Shown here: piece by piece, positions 12,615 to 24,962 of the stretch
Numbering within the stretch: position 1 is the stretch's first letter
How the letters are laid out: each line of letters begins with the position of its first letter
Assembly (NCBI GenBank): GCA_020002185.1
Contig: CM034534.1
Span: 35,785,687-35,849,686, forward strand
Source: Paraescarpia echinospica
Taxonomy: Eukaryota > Annelida > Polychaeta > Sabellida > Siboglinidae
Direction: 5' to 3'
Length of the DNA stretch: 64,000 bases
Program-made: the position numbers and the translations under genes
Notes under the pieces: model-generated
The model's input: only the letters and a program-made list of their open reading frames with translations
What the model was told of the DNA's origin: nothing
The model's database searches: none

Positions 12615-12622
12615 CTTATATA
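12615..12622 (-). promoter_or_regulatory. TATA box of the broken copy
   Basis: TATATAAG on the minus strand about 80 bases before the relict start codon, inside a block conserved with the promoters of the two intact genes. Confidence 0.7.
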
Positions 12623-12954
12623 GGGCCCGGCGTGGAGGGCGATGACGTCACGCAGTCGTCAGGATGACGGTCGCGCGGTCTCCTATTGTCACTGGTCAAC
12701 GGATGTTAGCCGTCGTTGCCCACGGAACAGGTGTCAATAAAATATATTTATAGTAGTGAGACCGACTCACTGGACCGAGGTGCGTCACTCTCCCAGATTC
12801 AGAATACAAAAACAAGAACAAGGAAACCTCGTCAGATAGAGCGTGTGAGCCTGAAAAGACAGATATGTGTGTGCCTGCGTGCGAGTGTTTGGTCTGGTTT
12901 GTATGTGTGCGTGTGTGTGTGTGTGTTCGTGTCAATTTGTACAACTAAAGTATA

Positions 12955-13620
12955 TTTTAATTGTTTCCAAATAGTTAATAATGTGTCCATCAGAATGGAA
13001 AAATCTGATATTTCATGAGAAAATAGGGTACTTACATAGACATGATATCAGAATGGTACAAACTGTGTTAAACGCATTTCGTAAACTTTGACGTTTGTTT
13101 TTAGAAGAAAATAAGTAACATCATATTCTAACAGTCAGTGTTGGTTAGGGATACTATTTGTTAATGTTTGCAAATAAGATAATACCAATAACTGGAACAC
13201 AGTCATTTTAATTTTTACTTTTATATCTATTTTTTTTCTGACTACACACGACGGGTTCAGGTTGATTTAAAATGATCAAGACCTTGCAGGGGCGTGTCCA
13301 GAGAGGGTAGTCTAGCGGCCGAACCAAATGGTGAAGACATTTTTTCCGCCGTAACTTTACCTTCTCCGTTGTCACGGCTTGACTTGTGACATCGAATATG
13401 TTGAAACCTGTTCGCCGCCGCGTTGCTGTATCTTCAGGTCTTCTTCAGCTCCTCTGTCTCCGCTGCTTCGACTGTGACATCGAAAGACGGGGGGGGGGGT
13501 GCATTTGGTAATTTTTTCGTCGCTGCGCCGCCGTAACTTCAGTCATGGGGCACATTCAAAAAGGTCTAGGGGCACGGTCACGGGGGCTAGTACAAAAAGG
13601 TATGGGGGCACGCCAAATTC
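12955..13620. repeat. Interspersed block, inverse match to 51330-51740
   Basis: The sequence TTGTTTCCAAATAGTTAATAATGTGTCC through CATGATATCA, GTTAAACGCATTTC and CTGGAACACAGTCATTTT, then the GGTCTAGGGGCACGGTCACGG segment, reappears in inverse at 51330-51740. The interior of this copy is longer, with a CCGCCGTAACTT-rich stretch at 13320-13540 and a G run at 13489-13498. The ends at 13286 (AGGGGCGTGTCC) and 13650 (AGACACGCCT) are roughly inverse, so a DNA transposon is possible. Confidence 0.65.
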
Positions 13621-14233
13621 CAAAGATCCAGGGGGGCGTGGCCTTCTGCCCCCCTAGACACGCCTGTGCTTTGAAATGTCGAAGTAGCTTCTACTTATAA
13701 TCGAGCTTGTGTATGTATGCGGGTAGATTAACGTTTTCCTCTTCTCGGCTTGAACATTGAGCACAAAACTTTCAGGGATTAATCTACGACTCCTAGAATA
13801 AGATTTAAGACTTATAACTTTTCGAAATAAACCATGTATGTCAAGATTACAATCACTTATTGCGTAAGTCATTTGTTCGGAACGGAGAAGCTGAAGCGGA
13901 GAAGCTGAAGTTACGGCGGCGCGGTAGCGAAACATTTTCTACACAAATTTTTGGTTCGGCCATTTGAGGATTCTGTGCATCCTCCGCGCCCCTTGCCTAC
14001 TGACGGGCGTGAATTTCACACTCCCTCCGACCTTCGTCATTTTGAACAAAGAATGGATATCTGCGAACGCGTTGTGGTGTTCATGTAAAGATGCTGAGTG
14101 TTTTCTAACACTTGGTAAATATTACTATCACGACTCTCAACTAGATTTAACAAGATTGCCACCCAGAGAATTAACTCTAGGTGGCAGGTGGACAAGGAAG
14201 CCCTTTGGCTTATCGAGAGTCCGACCCTTTTAT

Positions 14234-17028
14234 CTATGTGTATCCCGCCCGTCTGAGGTATGTGTCGATTTTATTTTTAAACATATTCACGCTACTAGCA
14301 CCCACACAATCAGCAGGTAATCTGTTCCATTCATTTACAGTCCTTTGTGAAAATGAAAACTTTCTTATATCCAATCTACTCTGCTCCTTTGCCAATGTAA
14401 GTTCATGTCCTCTAGTCCTTCTATCTTTCTTAACTGAGAAAAAAATATTTCTATCAATATTTTCATAACCCTTCAATATTTTAAACACTTCTATCTGATC
14501 TCCTCTCAATCTCCTGGTCTCTAGTGTTGTTAAACCGCATTTTTTAGGCGTATTTCGTAACTAAGATCCCTCAGTTTTGGTATCATTTTAGTTGCTCTCC
14601 TCTGCACTCTTTCTAGCATATCTATGTCCTTCCTGCGATATGGCCTCCACGCTTGAATACAATATTCTAAATGAGGCCTAACTATTGTTTTGTACAGCGG
14701 TATTATTAGCTCTTTTTCCTTATACGTTATGTTTCGCCTAATTAATCCAAGGATTTGATTTCCCTTTGAAGCTGCAATTCCGCACTGCTCTGAAACCTTC
14801 ATATCAGCACTAATGGTTAACCCTAAGTCCTTTTCTTTTTACAGTAGTACTTAGTACAGTACCCCCCATTGTATATTCTACTTCTTCGTTCCCATGTCCT
14901 GTGTGGAGGCATTTACATTTCCCAAAATTGAACAGCATTTGCCACTTTTCAGACCATTTGATCAACCTGTCAAGATCATCTTGTAAATGCTGTCTATCTC
15001 CATCACTTTTAATCCTTCTAAACACTTTTGTATCATCCGCAAATTTCAACACCTTGCTTATTATTTCATCATCCAAATCGTTGATATATATTAAGAATAA
15101 TATAGGACCTAATACTGATCCCTGTGGTACCCCACTCAATACTGATTTCCAGTTTGAAGCCTCCCCATCAACTACTACACGTTGTCTTCTGTCAATCAAC
15201 CATTGTTCTAACCAGTTTATTATACCATTTCCTATGCCATGGGCCTTTAGTTTAAGCAGTAATCTTTGATGTGGTACCTTGTCGAAAGCTTTTTGAAAAT
15301 CTAAGTAGACGATATCTACTGGTGATCCCTCATCTACCCACTTAGTGATGTCTTCCAAAAAACATAACATATTTGTTAAGCATGACCTCGCTTTAAAAAA
15401 ACCATGTTGAGATGGGCTTATCAAGTTTTGTTTAACAAGAAAATCCACCATGTGATCTTTAATTAGTCTTTCTAACAATTTACAAATCACTGATGTTAAA
15501 CTCACTGGTCTATAGTTCTCTGACTTGTTTCTCGAACCTTTTTGAATAACGGTATAATGTTTGCTTCTTTCCATTCTAAAGGAACCACTCCCTCTTCTAA
15601 TGACAAATTGAAAACTGTTGCAAGCGGTATGCTAATTTGTTCTACAATTTCCAATAGTAGTTTGGGTGGAATACCATCCACTCCAGGTGATTTATTATCC
15701 TTCATAGCCCTTATTTTCTTACCTACCATTTCCGGGGTTACAATTAATTGTCCTAAGTAGTCTGAATCTGCCCCTTGAACTTAGCCTCTGGTACTGGCAG
15801 TGAACTAATATCTTCCCTGGTAAACACTGAACTAAAGTACTCATTCAGGTCTTCTGCCATTAAGAATCCCTCTGATATTATATTTCCAGCACTATCTTCT
15901 AGAGGACCGACCTTATCTTGAACTTTCTGTTTGCTTCGAACATACGCATAAAAACTCTTGCTGTCATGTTTTATATTACTAGCTAATTGTTGTTCATAGC
16001 TTCTCTTTGAATTTCTAATTTCAGCTGTAGCTTGGTTAAGTGCTTCTTTATAACTGTTGTAGTCTTCATCATTTCCAGTACATCTGTATGACTTCCACAT
16101 CATTTGTTTGTACTTAATTTTTCTAATGGCTTCTTTCGATAAGTGTTTCTTTTTGGACCGTTTTCCTTGTTTTTTGAAGGGTACAAATTTATCGACTATG
16201 CACTTAATTTCACTCTTTAATACATTCCAGCATTCTGTTGCCGTCTTATTTTTCAGTGTGTTATTCCAGTCTATCTTTGCTAAATATTTCCTCATGTCCT
16301 TATACCTTCCTTTGTGGAAATTTCTCCTATACTGCTTTTTACTATTCCTTTCTGATTTTACTTTGATGATAAAATGTATCTGGTTGTGATCGCTACTCCC
16401 CAGTGGCTCACATATCTTGACATTGTCAACTAATTCATTCTGTGAGGACAAAACTATGTCTAACACATTCTCACCCCTGGTTGGTTCTAGCACATGTTGA
16501 GAAAGGAATGTATCTTGAACTAAAACTAAAACTTGTGGTCCTCACTCCCCATACTCTGTAGAGATTTCCATTGTATATGCCCGTGGTTAAAATCCCCCAT
16601 AATAATACAGTCCCGTTTGCTTACTTCCCTTATAGCGTTTTGTATTTTTCATTCTCTTCTATGCTTATGTTTGGACTTCGATAAACTAACCCAACTGTTA
16701 ACGTTGAGTTTCCTGTAACTATGTTACACCAAACAGCTTCTTCGCAATCTGCTTCTCTTTCTAATTTTATTTCATAAGCCTGAATAGATTCTTTAATATA
16801 TAAAATAACTCCACCTCCCTTTCTTCCTATTCTATCTTTTCTAAACATTACATATCCTGTCAGTCCCAATTCAGCATCTGATATATCGGTGGTGGTCCAT
16901 GATTCGGTTATACCTATTATATGAGGGTCAATATCTTCTACCATAATGTTTAGTTCATTTCTTTTGTTTACTATACTCCTTGCATTTAAACAAACACATT
17001 TATATCCAGCTTCAGAAGAGTTTTCCAC
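14234..17028 (-). pseudogene. LINE ORF2: endonuclease plus reverse transcriptase, frameshifted
   Basis: The N-terminal part (from 17028) is an APE-type endonuclease: CLNARSIVNKRNEL, then TESW with the catalytic Glu, GLVYRSP, GDFN in a shifted frame near 16590, and SDHNQIHF near 16390. The reverse transcriptase follows (KSPGVDGIPPKLL near 15690, QKAFDKVPHQRLL near 15290, GVPQGSVLGPILF near 15120, FADDTK near 15035) and then the C-terminal tail ending near 14234. At least four frame breaks separate these blocks (near 16630, 16500, 15560, 14810 and 14520). Confidence 0.9.
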
Positions 17029-17112
17029 ACTGTTATTTGCTGATTTATTTGTGCTGTCTTTATCTATGCCTCCATTTTCAGGCTTTTCTGTGAGTCCCCC
17101 TGCGAATCTAGT

Positions 17113-18311
17113 TTAAATAGATACAACCTGTCCCACTGTCAACAGATCGCAGCAGGTTCTCTGAGAAAACTGCTGCCCCTTTCCACTAAGATGGAGGCCA
17201 TCTCTCATGTACATATCTTCCCTCCCAACAAAGTATCCCCATAAATCTGTGAATCCCACCCCCTCTTCGTCACACATCTGCTCAACTAGTACGTTGATCG
17301 CCATCCTCTTACAGTTTCTATACGTTGCCCCCCTTCCTCCCATTACTGGCAAAATTCCTGACAGAATAACCTGTTCAACTCTCGTCTTCTGTAGCTTCCT
17401 CACTAACTGTCTATACTTCTGTACTATCGCAGTTGTTCCCTCCCTGTCTGCATTATTTGTTCCTACATGTACCAGTATAGACCCCCCTTGCCATGTCCCA
17501 ATACCTTCTCTACCCTGTCAGTTACATGTTCAATCCTAGCCCCCGGTAAACAAACAACGATGTCCTTCCCCTCGCTCAGTGCCTTGTCCGTCTTTCTCAT
17601 AATGGAGTCGCCCATAAACACCCTCTCTTTCCTCATTGCCCCCTCTATCACTGCCTTAGAATAGCTCCTTCTTCGGTTTGCATCTGTCTGCTTGTTGTCT
17701 TTCCCCCCTGTCGTCTTCTCTCCTGTCACATTCTCTTCCGATCCATTCTTTCCTGTCGCTTTTTCTCTTGTCACCTTCCCTTTTATCGACTTCTCTTCTA
17801 TCACATTTTCTCTCACTTCCTTTCGTCCCTTCTTCGTTCGTCCCATCTCGTTTTCCTCTCTCCTCTCCCTTCCCATCTTCCCTCCCTCCTTCTCTACGGT
17901 CACTTTCTTCCCTGTCACCTTCACGCTTGTCACGTTTTCTGTTGTCGATTTTCCAATTTCTTCTCCTCCAATCACCTTCCCTCCTCTCAATCTCCTTTCC
18001 TCAGTTTTCTTGCCACTGCTATTCTCCTTCAGTCTTGCAGTATTCTCACCTCTCTCCCTGTCGTCTCTCTCCATTCGACCTGCCTCCTTGCTAATTCCCA
18101 TCTCCATTCCCTTCACAATATCTGTCAACCTAACTATCTCCTTCTGCAGACACTCCACCTTCCAACATCCAATGCACTGAAAGGTGAATCCTTCCTCCAT
18201 GGTTTCTGCCCATGACTTCCCACAGCCGGACAATGCAAAATCTACCCAGCTGTGGCAGTGATCGCACACCAAGTGTCGCTTTGCCTTGACTTGCCGCTTG
18301 CAAGGCGCCAT
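17113..18311 (-). pseudogene. LINE ORF1: zinc-finger plus SGNH esterase domain
   Basis: The N-terminus (MAPCKRQVKAKRH, then VCDHCHSWVDFALSGC, later QCIGCW) holds a Cys/His cluster like a PHD finger. A charged, repetitive linker rich in Lys, Glu and Thr follows. The C-terminal half is an SGNH/GDSL hydrolase: FMGDS (nucleophile block) near residue 233, GTNN after a one-base frameshift in a G run near 17487, and DGLHL (catalytic Asp-His block) near 17195. Esterase domains of this kind are known from ORF1 of CR1-clade LINEs. The frameshift separates the first block from the rest. Confidence 0.85.
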
Positions 18312-19139
18312 ATCCCGATCAGAAATTATTTAATAACTTAACTAACTTAGTCTTTATAAAGACTGTTTCCTGTGTACTACAGCACACTTTAGGTTACAAA
18401 TTTCAATTACACAGCCAACTATTTATCCTGACACGAACGCTAACATTACCGGTAGTGACCTAATTTAAATACAATCAATTACGTTACGTTAGGCTGCTTT
18501 ATTTATTTAGGTTACGCCGCCCGACTATCGCCCTTGCTTAATTTTAACAACAATGCTACCTAATCAAAATATCTAGCAAGTACTGGCTTACACAGATATT
18601 ATCTTATGTAAGTAGTTTGATGGTTGTTACTTTATCTCCTATATATTCTACCACATAATCAGGTTTGTTAAATCTTGTTTTCAAATTATCGAAGCCTAAG
18701 TGAGTTACCCTATTATCACTCACTATACTAAGGTATTCTAAAACACTATAACTAACTAACTTTAAGCACAACTGCTACTCAATATATGTTTATTGCAACT
18801 TTATGAATGATATTAAGGCAAGAATAATACTTATCAATCAGTAATTCCACTTGTTTATCAACTTTTCTGCACCACCAATTTCTACGATCTATCTCCGCCA
18901 AATATAGCCTCGAAGCCAAGGCATTGACGGGTATTGTGCTAGTAAATTTAATAGAAGAACGTAATTGTATTGCTTTGTGGCAGATTCATCTACAGAAGAG
19001 GTGGCAGAAATATTCCTCTAGTTTTATGGTCAATGGTGCACAAGTATGCAATGTACATACTGCTTATAAACGTCGGTACAATAAATGTAGCGAATAGATA
19101 GCATGAACAAGTTCTGATACGTTTTAGAATACACAGTTT

Positions 19140-19145
19140 TTTATT
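19140..19145 (-). terminator. Candidate polyadenylation signal of the minus-strand secreted-protein gene
   Basis: AATAAA on the minus strand, about 286 bases after the stop codon. The paralogue has the same hexamer 281 bases after its stop, in conserved surroundings. Confidence 0.65.
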
Positions 19146-19430
19146 TGCAAACATGAACAATACAAGGGAATATATTTAAACAATATATGGATACTAAATC
19201 TGTGTGTGGTATAACTTGTGATCTATCTGTATAGAGATTGGCCACAATTCCAATAATGCAATTTATGAAGTTATACTCATAAACGTTCTCAAACGTTAGC
19301 ATTAGTGGAATGTCTCATCTATACCTAGACGTGAAAATAACACATGGAGTGTTGTTAGTAAGTATTTGTTTTTCTCCTATTCACTAAGCGATTGGTTTCA
19401 GCCAATTTTATGTTTTCACTTGGAACGTAT

Positions 19431-19825
19431 TCAAGCACGACTTAGAAAGTCACTAGCTGCTTCGAATTCGACAGATGGTCCGTGCAAATCTTTGACGGTG
19501 TCCTTCAGAAAGTAGATACACACGGAGCACAGACCTCGCCCTGTGCGACCAGCCGACGGGTACCAGGAAATGGAGCTGACAACCCGATTCAGACCCATGT
19601 ACATCGTGTCGAACGCGAACAGACCTTTGTCTTGTTTATAGTAGTTGTAACCTTCGTAGTTTGTCGCGTACATCTGCATCTTTGACAGTCGAATCAACAT
19701 GGCCGTCTTGACCGCGTTGCTTGACGTCATGAGAGTGGAACCTCCGACGTCGCTGCGATACGCGTACATCTTGTTGCTGTAGCTGTGGATCTCAGCGTCG
19801 TATGCAGTTGTTCCACTGTCACCAG
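19431..19825 (-). CDS. Exon 3 of secreted-protein copy 2
   Basis: The acceptor is TGCAG before 19825. It encodes the last 131 residues, ending SDFLSRA and stop. Confidence 0.87.
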
Positions 19826-21267
19826 CTGCAAAAACAACGCATGTTGCAATGACAAGTGAAACAGACAGGAGCTTTAAGTAAAACGCAATTGTGATGTAGC
19901 CAGTCTTTATTCTAGGTTTACTCACACACGTAATCACACGTGATTACAAACACACATACGCACACACACTCGCGTACGTACGAAATCACACATTCGTACA
20001 TTCGCGCGCGCTCACATAGACACAAGTGCGCGCTCTTATTATAACTGTTACGTTTTTGTCGATTAGGATTGCAAGGTAGCGTAACGTTTCCCTATCAAAA
20101 TGCGAAGAACGTTCACCGCTTTTCTAAGTTCCTCTTAAACCGTTCTCTGCCATTGTAGTTTCGACATATAACACTGTGCAAATGTTTACGTCCGATATGT
20201 TTTAGAAATTATTCAATTCAATTTGTGCAACATAAATTAGCGGTCTTACCCCAGGCGTTGTTGGTCGGAGAGTCTCCAATGTTGAACGAATATTTGCTCG
20301 ATTTCTCGAATGCCATGTGGAAGGAGACGGACTGGGCCCAGCTCGGGGGTGTGATCTTTAACACCCCCTGGAGGTTACAACGTCCGCCGCTCAACGTCGG
20401 TTTCTTCGTCCACGACACGGCAACTGTGTTGCCTGGGAGGACGGACGTCTTGCCTGTCGTGAGGTCGACACAGAAGGCCTCGGAGGGACCGGACGGCACG
20501 GCTGAACACAGGACAATAACAAATACGTATTATGGCGTGGAACGAGAAAACCAGTTTATATAGAAAAGCTTATCATTGACTATGTTACCCTATACGTTTG
20601 AAGGTCTTAAATGAATACAACATATCTTTAAAATGTGGCAATAGCAAACGGGTATTATGACAGAACCAGAACACATTTAGTGTAAGAATGCACAAATTGC
20701 TGATACAGTTATCCTATATGCTTGCGGATCTCTAATGTAGTACAAGATTTCTTTTAAACGTGGCAATGAAAAGCGTGTATTGTGGCGCTGAATGAAAAAC
20801 AAAACATGAAATTAAAATGGTTATTATTGACAAGATTATCCTTCATGTTTGTCGATCTGAAAAGTAGTACAATCTGTCTATAAAACATGAAAGATACTGT
20901 TGTTAAAATGATATCGCATTGCTAGGTAGAGCATATTTAATGTATTGACATGTGACAGTAATTACACTGACATACGAGGGCTGACATCCGTGGTTGCGAT
21001 CGCATCAAGTATTCGTAACGACGCAAGATAGTTCGTAATAATTATTGCATCATAAGACATGATTAGTAACTGTCACATCCACCCCAATTACGCGAACAAA
21101 AAGGCTATTATGAGATGCAGGCAAACCTAGCATACGGACATAAAAGAAGCAACGACGAACATTTATGAATGAACTGCGCACTAGAAGAGAAGGACAAGAT
21201 TCTTACCTATAGATACACTCGCTAGTGCACACAGCACGAAGAAGACTGACATTGATGCTTTGACCAT
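19431..21267 (-). CDS. Secreted protein of unknown family, copy 2 (235 aa, 3 exons)
   Basis: Exons: 21267-21207, 20501-20250 and 19825-19431. All junctions are GT-AG, both introns are phase 1, and the joined reading frame has 235 codons plus stop. The protein starts MVKASMSVFFVLCALASVSI, a clear signal peptide. The mature part of about 215 residues has no further membrane segment and four cysteines (AFCVDL, GRCNL, GLCSVC). Exon 2 carries VSWTKKP, LKITPPSWAQSVSFHMAFE and FNIGDSPTNNAW; exon 3 carries GDSGTT, DAEIHSY, ATNYEGYNYYKQDK and GRTGRGLCSVC. Its paralogue at 38515-40697 differs at about 17 of 235 positions by eye, with identical exon lengths (61, 252, 395 bp). I do not recognise the family. 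A soluble extracellular beta-rich protein is plausible, but no function can be stated. Regulation: TATA box at 21348-21355. Confidence 0.87.
20250..20501 (-). CDS. Exon 2 of secreted-protein copy 2
   Basis: 252 bp, acceptor TGTGTTCAG before 20501, donor GTAAGA after 20250, phase 1 at both ends. Confidence 0.87.
21207..21267 (-). CDS. Exon 1 of secreted-protein copy 2 (signal peptide)
   Basis: 61 bp from ATG to the donor GTAAGA. It encodes almost exactly the signal peptide; the start lies about 81 bases after the TATA box. Confidence 0.87.
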
Positions 21268-21347
21268 CGTGGTTGTTCGCTGGATGCTGTCGGTTGTCAG
21301 TTGAAGAGATGTCTCCCTGGATGTGATGTCTGTCCCACAAGTCAGAC

Positions 21348-21355
21348 CTTATATA
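21348..21355 (-). promoter_or_regulatory. TATA box of secreted-protein copy 2
   Basis: TATATAAG on the minus strand, in the block CCCTATATAAGGTCTGACTT shared by all three copies of the family. Confidence 0.8.
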
Positions 21356-21439
21356 GGGCGCGGTGTGGAGGGCGCTGACGTCATACGGTCGTCGAGAGGA
21401 CGGTGGTACCGTCTCATATTGTCACTGGTCAATGGGCGT

Positions 21440-21597
21440 TGGCCGTAGGCGCCCACGGAACAGGTGTCAATAGAATATATTAATAGTAGTGAGATCGAGC
21501 CCCTGACCAAGGATTTTGAGGTGCGTCTGCCGGATAAAGAACTCAAAACAAGATCAACGAAACCTCGTAAGATAGAACGAGTGAACGTGAAAAGAAA

Positions 21598-21677
<80 letters not shown>

Positions 21678-21830
21678 CATGCGTGCGTATGCGGGAGGAC
21701 GGTGGCACCATCTCCTGTTGCCGCTGGTCAACGGGCGTTGGACGTTGGCGCCCACAGAACAGGTGTCAATAAAATATATTAATAGTAGTGAAGTAGTGAG
21801 ATCGACGCACTGGACAGAGGGTTTTGAGAT
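21440..21830 (-). promoter_or_regulatory. Tandem duplicated upstream promoter segment
   Basis: The segment containing AACAGGTGTCAATA and AATATATTAATAGTAGTGAG occurs twice, about 300 bp apart, split by a GT dinucleotide tract. The plus-strand paralogue has the same double arrangement at 38040-38375. The conserved core holds an E-box (CAGGTG). A regulatory role is inferred from conservation and position only. Confidence 0.5.
21602..21676. repeat. (GT)n microsatellite
   Basis: About 37 GT units between the two copies of the upstream promoter segment. The right arm has a shorter, interrupted CA tract in the matching place (38140-38186). Confidence 0.95.
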
Positions 21831-22979
21831 GCGTCTATCGGATAAATTTATCAGCTTTTGTAGAAATAGTTTTGACAGTGTCGGCGTGTTTGTACATTTA
21901 CCAATGGATTTACCTTACTTTATGTACGGTGGTAAATATGTTATATTGGTTAATCGTCCTAGCAGAAATGTACGGGCAAATCAGTTGGGCAAATGGTATA
22001 AAACAATATGGAATGTATGTTAGACAGAGCTGGTTTACGACTGTGGAGGCCCCTGGACAGTGGGTGACCGGTCATCTTAGCATAGCAGTTCTCCATACTC
22101 CCTACCTACTGCAACACGGACTTAACAGCACAGCACCAGTTTTTAAATTAGGATACTCATCTGCTGTATATAACAGTTTTATTTCAGAATATTCATCTTG
22201 AGTGGTTACCAATTAATTTGTCATTTGTTATGCTTCTACATAGATTCACCACAGGCTTTTCATCTCCTGCATTTATAGGACCCCGGAGCAACGGGGGCCA
22301 TAACTGTAAATAGGTTTGTGGAGGTCCTCATTGCAATTATTTCGTGGAGGCCCCCGAGCAACTGTCGCGTCAGCCCTGGTCTAAATCCGCCACTGATGAC
22401 ATATGCTCGTGAGTGGAAAAGAGAAATGTTACCTATATTCACGAAGTTTTATTACTGTGCTTATTTTATGTATTTGCGGAATAAACCATAACACACAATG
22501 AAGGAATTAAATTTATATCATGACCTTCGGATCAACTACGTGTAAGGGAAGCTCGTGTAATTCATGCTCCCCAAAGAAACGTGAATAAATGTGGATTTAA
22601 ACGTCACACGTCTAATGGGATTACCAAATACATGCAATGCGCTCAACCAAAATAAACATTGAAATTGATGATAACTTTTAGAAAAATGTTAATCGATTCT
22701 TTTCGCCAAATGTCAAGTAAAAAGTGTTGGACCTTAAACTACATAGACGTATGGCCTAATTATGTTATGAGAGGACTGAGTCGGGGGTAAGACGTAACAA
22801 CGTGTCAATGAATTACTGCTATTGTTTACTGCGTAATAGGGGGTTATTCCATGCATGGTTAGGAAGACATAGCACCTACTTTCTTTCCATGGTATTTTAT
22901 ATAATTGGGGGTAAAGGTGAAATTCAGTTGCTACTTTTTTTTCGGGCGGCATCTTCAGCGCTATTTCTGTTTGCTTAAT

Positions 22980-23722
22980 GGAATTATCACCTGTGGCTTT
23001 ACTAACCAATCCTTAATTCAATGTTGACATGGCACCAAGTTGTTCGGAATTCCGTACGTACTATTTACCCGATGGCGAATTACCCGAATGTGACCATTTC
23101 AGTACATCCTTCCCTCGACGCCCGTTCCTGGACAGACTGCATTGCGACATCGCATTTATACGACATTGTGACTTGTACAGTCTGGCACAGAGGCTATAAA
23201 TCATCCAAACTACTAAAACACTCCGAATTAGCCAGTTGTTCCGAAGATAATACATGGTCGCAGGCACGGTCATCATGACCCGGGGGCGTGTCAGACCTAC
23301 CGGTCTCGGACACGAGGTGTTTTGTCATGCTCCAGTGGTTAGTAGACTATCACCCAGCTTGACATGTAACCTGGAGGATTGTCGATTATGCTGGTTATCG
23401 CTGATGGTCACGTATACCTCACCAGCAGTGTAGTTTAGGAAACACACTTAGTTTCTTTGTTTAAATATTTTTGATATTGCGTCAAACGTCTTTTCGTTCG
23501 AGGGTTCGTAGATTAGCCCCTGAAAGTTTGGCGAGCGAGTGGCAAACTATCTAGGAGTAAATCGTTAAGATACCTACTCACGTACGCTAGCTCCATTACA
23601 TAAGATTAAAAGCCGGATACATTATAGTACACACGATTCTACTAAAAATAAAAGTTCATTTATTAATTTATTTCATAACCCTACAAAAACTGCTGCGATA
23701 CAATCAATACATTAAATTAACT
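22980..23722. repeat. 750-bp block, copy B of three
   Basis: The same block as 8314-9062 (direct) and about 36120-36785 (inverse); part of the left duplication arm. Confidence 0.85.
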
Positions 23723-24056
23723 TTGCGTGCTCTCTCTCTCTATCCTTCTCCCTCTCTCTCTCTCTCCCTCTCCCTCTCTCTCACTCTCTCTCTCTCTCTT
23801 CCCCCCCTCTCTCTTCCTCTCTCTCTCCCTCTCCCCCTCCCTCTCTCTCCATCTCTCTCCCCTTTCTCTCTCTCTCCCTCTCTCTCTTCCTTGCTCTCTC
23901 CATCTCCCTCTCTCTCTCCCTCTCCCTCTCCCTCTCCCTCTCCCTCCCCCTTCTCTCTCTCTCCCTCTTTCTCCCCCTATCTCTCTGTCTCTCTCCCCCC
24001 TCTCTCTCCCTCTCTCCTCCCTCTCTCTCCCTCTATCCCTCTCCCCCTCTCTCTAT
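23723..24056. repeat. Pyrimidine tract, CT-rich
   Basis: About 330 bp almost entirely C and T on this strand, mostly CTCTCTCCCT patterns. The right arm has a purine tract in the matching place (35767-35975) with a different internal structure, so the satellite has evolved since duplication. Confidence 0.95.
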
Positions 24057-24440
24057 TGAACGTGAAACGTGCCATCATCAGCGCTTGATTACTTTTGGTT
24101 TTCAATATGCCTACCCAGGAAACAAGGAACCCGCTATCCACCTGTGCACATTTCTCAGTCTGGTTAGATCTACTACGTGATCTAACGCGTAGAGTAGTTC
24201 CGTGATTCCACCTGTTCTGAACCACTTAAAACACATGTCTAGAGACTATACTCGATTGTTTTCACGTAAAAATTGTTGACAGTATTTCGTGATTTCACGT
24301 ATGAAGACACTTGATTTGTTCGAGCCGTGACACGTGATTTCACCATCAGAACGGGTTATGTTTAGCTGGGAAACAATAGGCCTAAAGTTGTGAAGCAGGC
24401 AGTGATCTGTTCTTCAGTAAGTCCACCATCCGGATAGTTG

Positions 24441-24896
24441 ATAAAAGAGTAATCCGCTCTTCCTGTGACTTAATCCATGATAATCCAATAATACTATTCA
24501 TCAGTTCACCTGCATCTAAAGTCGTTCCATTGTTTTAAGTACAGCTGTAACGTAATCAAAGTGAACTTCATCCACAACAACAACGACTATCTTACACACT
24601 GATAAAACGTATTTCCATAGTGATACTTCCACATTTACCCAATGTTTACATCCTCGTGTATATCTTCACTGTTCTTGAGAAATTTTGCTTTTATGTTCGT
24701 ACTATGCTTTTCTGTTTGTACTACGCTTAATCTGTTCGTACTAGGCTTAATTTCCTACCAGAACTTAATATTATGTTAGACCACTTGACACATATTTTTT
24801 GCAAAGCCACCAGAATCTTGGCATGTGGTTATTACATGTGTAATACAATCAGTTACGTTAAATGTGTGTCAATGAAATGTTGTGCATTCATATAAT
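24441..24896. other. Noncoding edge of the duplication loop
   Basis: AT-rich unique sequence with no recognised gene. TACTACGCTTAATCTGTTCG-like phrases repeat around 24700-24745. Confidence 0.4.
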
Positions 24897-24907
24897 TGTA
24901 GTCCTAG

Positions 24908-24962
<55 letters not shown>

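Larger units (their letters stand above)
14144..18915 (-). mobile_element. CR1-like LINE, copy B, near full length
   Basis: About 4.77 kb. From its 5' end (near 18915) it has an untranslated leader of about 600 bp, ORF1 (18311-17113), ORF2 (17028-14234), and a 3' end with the AATCTTGTTA-type tail beside 14144. The empty site survives in the right duplication arm: the inverse of 41240-41290 joins the left flank (CACGACTC) to the right flank (TTGACGGGCATT) with no LINE. No clear target-site duplication is seen, as is common for CR1. Both ORFs carry frameshifts, so the copy is dead. Confidence 0.92.
13670..24440. repeat. Left arm of a large inverted segmental duplication
   Basis: Apart from the LINE insertion at 14144-18915, this arm matches 35385-41860 in inverse along its whole length: the 13670-14143 segment, 3' flank, secreted-protein gene, promoter with tandem upstream unit and GT tract, the 22200-22600 segment, the 750-bp block, the pyrimidine tract and the 24060-24440 end. 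Small indels and satellite length differences are common. The arms are separated by about 10.9 kb. Confidence 0.9.

Noticed and set aside
17678..18180. Plus-strand open frames of 138 and 162 codons
   Set aside because: Antisense shadows of the charged linker of LINE ORF1.
23723..24088. Ser/Leu/Pro repetitive open frames
   Set aside because: Direct translation of the CT tract.
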